NCBI GenBank assembly: GCA_023133185.1
Contig: JAGLWX010000144.1
Span: 1-10,145 of the forward strand
From: Fidelibacterota bacterium
Lineage (GTDB): Bacteria; Fidelibacterota; UBA2242
Length of the DNA: 10,145 bases
Reading direction: 5' to 3'
Shown: positions 5,905 through 10,145 of the stretch, one piece after another
Position numbering within the stretch: position 1 is the first letter of the stretch
How the letters are laid out: each line of letters starts with the position of its first letter
Program-made: the position numbers and the translations under genes
Notes under the pieces: model-generated
Databases searched by the model: none
Told to the model about the DNA's origin: nothing
What the model saw: only the letters and a program-made list of their open reading frames with translations

Positions 5905-8271
5905 ATGAAAAAGATATTAATTTTTTTGTTATTGTTCGGAACATCTCTCCTTGCCCAAAACATCATGATCATTAATGATGCAAGTGGCGGAGCAAATGAT
6001 ACTGTAGCTATAAGCGTTGAAATTCAAAATACCGAACCCTTTGTTGGTTTTCAATTTGACTTATCACTTGATGACCAAATCAGCTTTATAGAAGGATCAG
6101 AACGATTATCTGATCGTGCTTCAGATCATCAGATTACAGCCACGGTAGTAGATGAAAATATATTAAGGGTATTCGCTTACTCAATGGCTATGGCAGAATT
6201 TTCAGATAATTCCGGGGAAGTTTGCTCATTTAAGTTGAAATTAGGTACGATTCCCGGGTTATACAGCCTGACTGTGGAAAATGGTGTTATTGGGGATTCT
6301 CAATCCCTGAATATCCTTACGAATATTACCAATGGAACTGTTACCATCGAGGCTCCTGATATAGATATTAGCCCGATATCATTGGATTATGACCGAGTTC
6401 CTTTACTACAAACATCTGAGAAGAGTTTTAATATTTATAACACAGGAAATCATGCTTTATCGGTAAGCAGGATATATACGAGTTTTTCTGATTTTGAAGT
6501 CATTGGTGATACAAATTTTACTGTCAATGCCGGTGATTCAAGAGTGGTTACAATCCGATTTCACTCCAATGTCAAAGGCATATATAATAAACAGGTGAAG
6601 ATTCTTTGTGATGATCCGGATGAACCGGTAAAATTAGTTAATCTGTCTGTAATTGCATACGCGGTTAATGAACTTGATATCAATGATATGTTTGGCAGAA
6701 GCGGACATTCCTCGGTAATGACAATTGATATTTCAAACATGGAAGAATTTGTGGGTTTTTCTTTTGATCTGAATGTACCGGAAGTGATGACCTATGTTCC
6801 GAATAGTATTGCTTTGACCGATAGAAAAACAGATCACGTCGTCTCTGCCACGACATTAGATAATGGTTATATCAGAGTCGTTGCATATTCGGTTTCAAAT
6901 ACACTATTTTCAGGCAATAATGGCAATGTTGTCGCATTAGATTTTTTAATTGATGGGCAGGGTGGATTCTATAATATAAATTTTATCGAACCGGTAATCG
7001 GTGATATAAATTCGGCAAATATGATTAGCGATCATTATAACGGTACCCTGGAAATAGCAGCTCCGGATATTTACATGAATCCAACTTCTCTTAACTACGG
7101 CAGCGTTTCTATCTTCGATACACTTACCTTGCAATGCACAATGTCTAATCAAGGAAGCGATACTCTGAAAGTCAACAATATCATATTTTACGATTCTCAT
7201 TTTTTCTCCTCACAGGAATTACCAGTTGATTTACCACCCGGTCAACAAACCCTAATTCCAGTTTCTTTTCATAGTGACGCTGAGGGAACATTTAATTCCA
7301 ATATAAGAATTAGAAGCAATGATCCGGATGAAGATCCTACTGATATTCAGTTATCCGCAACAGCTTATATACCCAATATAATGCGTGTGGATTCAACAAG
7401 CATTGTATCGAATGATACGGGGTGGATAAGTATTAGTATAGAGAATTATGAGCCATTTGTAGGATTTCAGTTTGATTTAAATATTCCTGATGGTTTGATC
7501 TATAATAACGAAGTTAGAGCAACCGAAAGATTATCTGACCATGTTCTGAATGCCCATATGCAGGATGATAACACATTAACGGTCTTTGCTTATTCGACTT
7601 CACAAGCGGAGATTTCAAGCAGTTCGGGTCCGGTTGTTTTTATTAAATTCAAAGCTGATTCCAGTCATGAAAGCTACTTTTTGAATTTAGATAATGTAAT
7701 AATAGCAAATTCAAATGCAGAAAATATCGTTAGTTCTTATGAGGGAAAAACAGTTACAGTCATACGAAATGTAACTATTGAATTAAATTCCGGTTGGAAT
7801 CTTGTTTCCTGGAATGTTGATACACAAAACGACTCAATAAATGTGTTATTTTCTGATATCATGAATAATGTTGTAGTCATATTAGGTTTTGAAAACGCCG
7901 GGTTGACTTATGATCCCGATTTACCTCAATTTTGTACTTTGAAACTTTGTGATCATCTGCATGGATATTGGCTAAAAATGAAAACTTCTACACTATTTCC
8001 GATTACCGGTTTATTTATCAAAAATAATACACCAATTGAATTAGAAACCGGCTGGAATCTGGTGAGTTATTTACCAAATAATTCAATGGATGTTGAACAT
8101 GCACTGGGAAGCATAATGGACAAAGTAATTGTTGTCTTAGGATTTGATGAAGGTGGCTTGACCTATGATCCTGATCTGCCGCAGTTCAGTACTCTAAAAA
8201 CACTTTCACCGGGTTTTGGATATTGGATAAAGGTCATTGAACCTTGCACGTTAGTTTATCCTGACAACTAA
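5905..8271 (+). CDS. secreted protein with three cohesin-like modules, two ASH/anchor-D Ig modules and a GWNLVS repeat module
   Basis: This is a 788-residue exported protein with a signal peptide (1-18, LLAQ end). Three homologous modules (about 19-149, 254-385, 490-626) share FVGFxFDL, an R-x-S/T-DH stretch, a V-x-AYS strand and a late SGxV motif. The pattern resembles the cohesin beta-sandwich. They alternate with two ASPM-SPD-2-Hydin/choice-of-anchor-D Ig-like modules (150-253, 386-489; DISPISLDY and YMNPTSLNY starts, DDPDEP and NDPDEDP ends). The C-terminus (627-788) is a two-repeat GWNLVS module that ends at the stop codon. No T9SS sorting domain is present, unlike both neighbours, so its route beyond the periplasm or its surface attachment is unclear. 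Adjacent to a dockerin protease, it is a candidate small scaffoldin. The cohesin call rests on pattern recognition and could be a generic beta-sandwich. Confidence 0.85.
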   Translation: MKKILIFLLLFGTSLLAQNIMIINDASGGANDTVAISVEIQNTEPFVGFQFDLSLDDQISFIEGSERLSDRASDHQITATVVDENILRVFAYSMAMAEFSDNSGEVCSFKLKLGTIPGLYSLTVENGVIGDSQSLNILTNITNGTVTIEAPDIDISPISLDYDRVPLLQTSEKSFNIYNTGNHALSVSRIYTSFSDFEVIGDTNFTVNAGDSRVVTIRFHSNVKGIYNKQVKILCDDPDEPVKLVNLSVIAYAVNELDINDMFGRSGHSSVMTIDISNMEEFVGFSFDLNVPEVMTYVPNSIALTDRKTDHVVSATTLDNGYIRVVAYSVSNTLFSGNNGNVVALDFLIDGQGGFYNINFIEPVIGDINSANMISDHYNGTLEIAAPDIYMNPTSLNYGSVSIFDTLTLQCTMSNQGSDTLKVNNIIFYDSHFFSSQELPVDLPPGQQTLIPVSFHSDAEGTFNSNIRIRSNDPDEDPTDIQLSATAYIPNIMRVDSTSIVSNDTGWISISIENYEPFVGFQFDLNIPDGLIYNNEVRATERLSDHVLNAHMQDDNTLTVFAYSTSQAEISSSSGPVVFIKFKADSSHESYFLNLDNVIIANSNAENIVSSYEGKTVTVIRNVTIELNSGWNLVSWNVDTQNDSINVLFSDIMNNVVVILGFENAGLTYDPDLPQFCTLKLCDHLHGYWLKMKTSTLFPITGLFIKNNTPIELETGWNLVSYLPNNSMDVEHALGSIMDKVIVVLGFDEGGLTYDPDLPQFSTLKTLSPGFGYWIKVIEPCTLVYPDN
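7783..8271 (+). repeat. GWNLVS two-repeat module, copy in the cohesin-like gene
   Basis: Residues 627-711 and 713-788 of the protein are internal repeats of each other, with GWNLVS at 630 and 716 (86 residues apart). Each contains an IMxxVVVxLGFExxGLTYDPDLPQF-like core and ends in a GYWxK motif. The same two-repeat module, with the same 86-residue spacing, occurs in the next gene at 9014-9499. GWNLVS domains of this kind are widespread in secreted bacterial and archaeal proteins, and their function is not established. Confidence 0.8.
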
Positions 8272-8284
8272 GATTTATTCCGTT

Positions 8285-8290
8285 AGGAGG
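8285..8290 (+). promoter_or_regulatory. ribosome binding site of the third secreted-protein gene
   Basis: AGGAGG nine bases before the ATG at 8300 lies in the 28-base gap after the previous stop codon. It supports this start and translation from a shared transcript. No room exists for a separate promoter or terminator in the gap. Confidence 0.75.
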
Positions 8291-8299
8291 AAAATCATT

Positions 8300-10145
8300 A
8301 TGAAAATAGAAAGTTGTTTTTTTCCAATATCATTAGTGGTATTAGCAATACTACTCATAAGTTCATTAAATGCTGAAGTCATACCTACTAACGAGTGGGT
8401 CAACTTTTTTAGCGCCAATACCACGTTTGACGGTTCCCCGATTCCTGTGGGCGCCGTAGTGAATGCTTACGATCCGGATGGTGTATTATGTGGAACTTTT
8501 ACAGTACATACGCAAGGTCAATATGGATTTCTATTGGTTTATAGAGACGATACGACAACACCGAGCGTTGATGAAGGCGCCGATCCGGGAGACACAATCA
8601 CTTTCTATATAAATGACGTGTATGCTATTTGTTTGGTACCAGACGATCCTACCTGGACATCCAACGGTGCAATAGTACAAATTAATTTGGAAGGACATTC
8701 GAACTACCCCCCCGTTATATCCGATTTACCGAATACCATCCTATTCCGTTCAGATACTACACATACCATAAATTTAGATGATTTTGTCAGTGATATTAAC
8801 GATATTGATTCAGATTTAAGCTGGTCGGTTTCCGGCAATGATTCGGTATCTGTCATAATAAATTCTTCTACTCATGTTGCTGAGTTTTCTGCCTCTTTGA
8901 CCTTTTCCGGGCAAGAATCTCTTATTTTTACCGTGACTGATAATATGGCAGCATCAGATTGTGATACAATAATCGTTGAAGTAATACCGTATATTCGAAC
9001 ACTAGATATATTTCTTAGTGCAGGTTGGAATTTAATCTCCTGGGATGTTGATACTCCAAATGACTCAATTAATGTGTTACTATCTGATATAATGGATAAT
9101 ATCGTTGTGGTATTGAGTTTTGAGTCCGGAGGATTAACTTTTGATCCCATGTGGCAGCAATTCAGCACTTTGAAATTTATGGACTATTTACATGGATATT
9201 GGATTAAAACTATTTCAAAAGATACGCTTAATATTACCGGGTCAGAGATTTCAAATAATACTCCGATCAATATGGAGGCAGGATGGAACTTGGTTAGTTA
9301 TCTGCCTGAAAATCCTGATTCTGTTGTCCATGCGCTTGGAAGCATAATGGATAATGTTATTGTTGTCTTAGGATTTGACGAAGGTGGATTGACCTATGAT
9401 CCGAATTGGCCGCAATTTAGTAACTTACAAATATTATCATCGGGCTTTGGCTACTGGATTAAAGTCACTGAACCCTGTACTTTAATTTATCCTGATAATC
9501 AAGTTGGAAAAAATGGCTTCTTGGCAAAAAATCTTATCAACCTTAATTCATATACAGATGTTATTCCAACCAATGAGTGGATAAGTATATTTGGAGAAAG
9601 CGCCAATTTTGACGATAATAGGCTAAGAATAGGTTCTGTGATTCAAGCAAAGGATCCCAATGGAATTATTTGTGGTGAATATGTTGTTGAAAAGAAAGGT
9701 TATTTTGGGATGATGTCTGTTTATCGGGATGATCCGAGAACTGAAGTAGATGAGGGAGCAAAGCCCGGGGATTTGATTAGTATGTATATAGATGGAATGA
9801 AATTAGAAGAATCAGTTATTTGGAAAAATTTTGGTGATGTATATCGAATAGAATTACAGCCTACAAAGAATATAATACCGGATTCTTATAATTTATCTCA
9901 AAACTTTCCTAATCCTTTTAATCCAACTACAAATATTCAATACCAGATACCTGGAAGAAGTCATGTAAATCTGGTCATATACAACATACTTGGTGAACAA
10001 ATCAGAATCTTAGTAAATGAAGAAAAAGGTGTTGGATATCATACTGTACCATGGGATGGAAAAAACAACCAGGGTAAAATGGCGCCAAGCGGTATTTATT
10101 TTTATCAAATTAAAGCAGGGAATTATATAAAAACCCAAAAGATGG
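8300..10145 (+). CDS. secreted modular surface protein with T9SS sorting domain, 3' end outside the window
   Basis: The frame is open for 615 codons to the window edge and reaches the QKM of a sorting domain that normally ends within a few more residues, so only the last codons are missing. Residues 1-25 are a signal peptide (LNA/EV). Domain A (28-133) starts IPTNEW and contains VYRDD, VDEGA and PGD motifs. An Ig or cadherin-like domain follows (135-232, VSDINDIDSDLSWSVSG). The two-repeat GWNLVS module is at 239-400. Domain B (422-520) is a second copy of domain A, also starting IPTNEW. The sorting domain begins at 527 (NFPNPFNPTT). The A/B domain is not one I can name. The shared GWNLVS module and the 28-base spacing tie this gene to the cohesin-like gene upstream. 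It may be a cell-surface component, but its specific role is unknown. Confidence 0.88.
   Translation, partial: MKIESCFFPISLVVLAILLISSLNAEVIPTNEWVNFFSANTTFDGSPIPVGAVVNAYDPDGVLCGTFTVHTQGQYGFLLVYRDDTTTPSVDEGADPGDTITFYINDVYAICLVPDDPTWTSNGAIVQINLEGHSNYPPVISDLPNTILFRSDTTHTINLDDFVSDINDIDSDLSWSVSGNDSVSVIINSSTHVAEFSASLTFSGQESLIFTVTDNMAASDCDTIIVEVIPYIRTLDIFLSAGWNLISWDVDTPNDSINVLLSDIMDNIVVVLSFESGGLTFDPMWQQFSTLKFMDYLHGYWIKTISKDTLNITGSEISNNTPINMEAGWNLVSYLPENPDSVVHALGSIMDNVIVVLGFDEGGLTYDPNWPQFSNLQILSSGFGYWIKVTEPCTLIYPDNQVGKNGFLAKNLINLNSYTDVIPTNEWISIFGESANFDDNRLRIGSVIQAKDPNGIICGEYVVEKKGYFGMMSVYRDDPRTEVDEGAKPGDLISMYIDGMKLEESVIWKNFGDVYRIELQPTKNIIPDSYNLSQNFPNPFNPTTNIQYQIPGRSHVNLVIYNILGEQIRILVNEEKGVGYHTVPWDGKNNQGKMAPSGIYFYQIKAGNYIKTQKM
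9014..9499 (+). repeat. GWNLVS two-repeat module, copy in the third secreted gene
   Basis: Residues 239-400 are clearly homologous to residues 627-788 of the preceding protein, including the ending PCTLxYPDN. The module again has two internal repeats, with Trp243 and Trp329 86 residues apart. Similarity persists at nucleotide level, for example an identical ATTGTTGTCTTAGGATTTGA in the second half of each. This indicates duplication or exchange of the module between the two genes. Here the protein continues with a linker, domain B and a sorting domain. Confidence 0.8.

Noticed and set aside
8269..8302. Frameshift or sequencing error splitting one long gene into the cohesin-like gene and the next
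   Set aside because: The downstream gene has its own AGGAGG site, ATG and a good signal peptide, so these are two genes.
8872..9168. Minus-strand open frame inside the third secreted gene
   Set aside because: It is antisense to a continuous frame containing the Ig-like domain and GWNLVS module, and has no features of its own.

Overview
The window looks like chromosomal DNA from an uncultured or poorly characterised bacterium of the FCB (Fibrobacterota-Chlorobiota-Bacteroidota) assemblage, such as Calditrichota, KSB1 or Marinimicrobia-like lineages. This rests on two secreted proteins whose C-termini carry the NYPNPFN-type type IX secretion (T9SS) sorting domain, together with dockerin, cohesin-like and GWNLVS-type surface modules. 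The phylum cannot be fixed from this sequence alone.

Layout. Bases 1-122 are non-coding and hold a GC-rich hairpin and a CTCTGCG micro-repeat. Bases 123-1388 (minus strand) encode an HI0933/YhiN-family flavoprotein, a housekeeping-type gene unrelated to the rest. A divergent intergenic region (1389-1697) carries candidate promoters for both directions and the first copy of a 96-base leader repeat. Then three genes run rightwards: a 1333-residue secreted subtilisin-like protease with a dockerin and a T9SS sorting domain (1698-5699); a 788-residue secreted protein with three cohesin-like modules alternating with two ASH/choice-of-anchor-D Ig-like modules (5905-8271); and a modular surface protein (8300 to beyond the right edge) that ends in a sorting domain cut a few residues short by the window. 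The last gene is 28 bases downstream of the previous one and is probably co-transcribed with it.

How they may work together. The protease carries a dockerin and its neighbour carries three cohesin-like domains, so the simplest reading is a small cell-surface or secreted assembly in which the cohesin-like protein docks one or more proteases. The third protein shares a two-repeat GWNLVS module with the cohesin-like protein and has its own sorting domain, so it could provide surface attachment. This is inference from domain content and adjacency. The protease gene and the cohesin-like gene share a nearly identical leader (90 of 96 bases, including a 70-base identical tract) able to form a long hairpin, directly upstream of their ribosome binding sites. 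In front of the cohesin-like gene it is extended by 33-bp tandem repeats. That shared leader is the most unusual non-coding feature and suggests coordinated control, or else a dispersed hairpin element.
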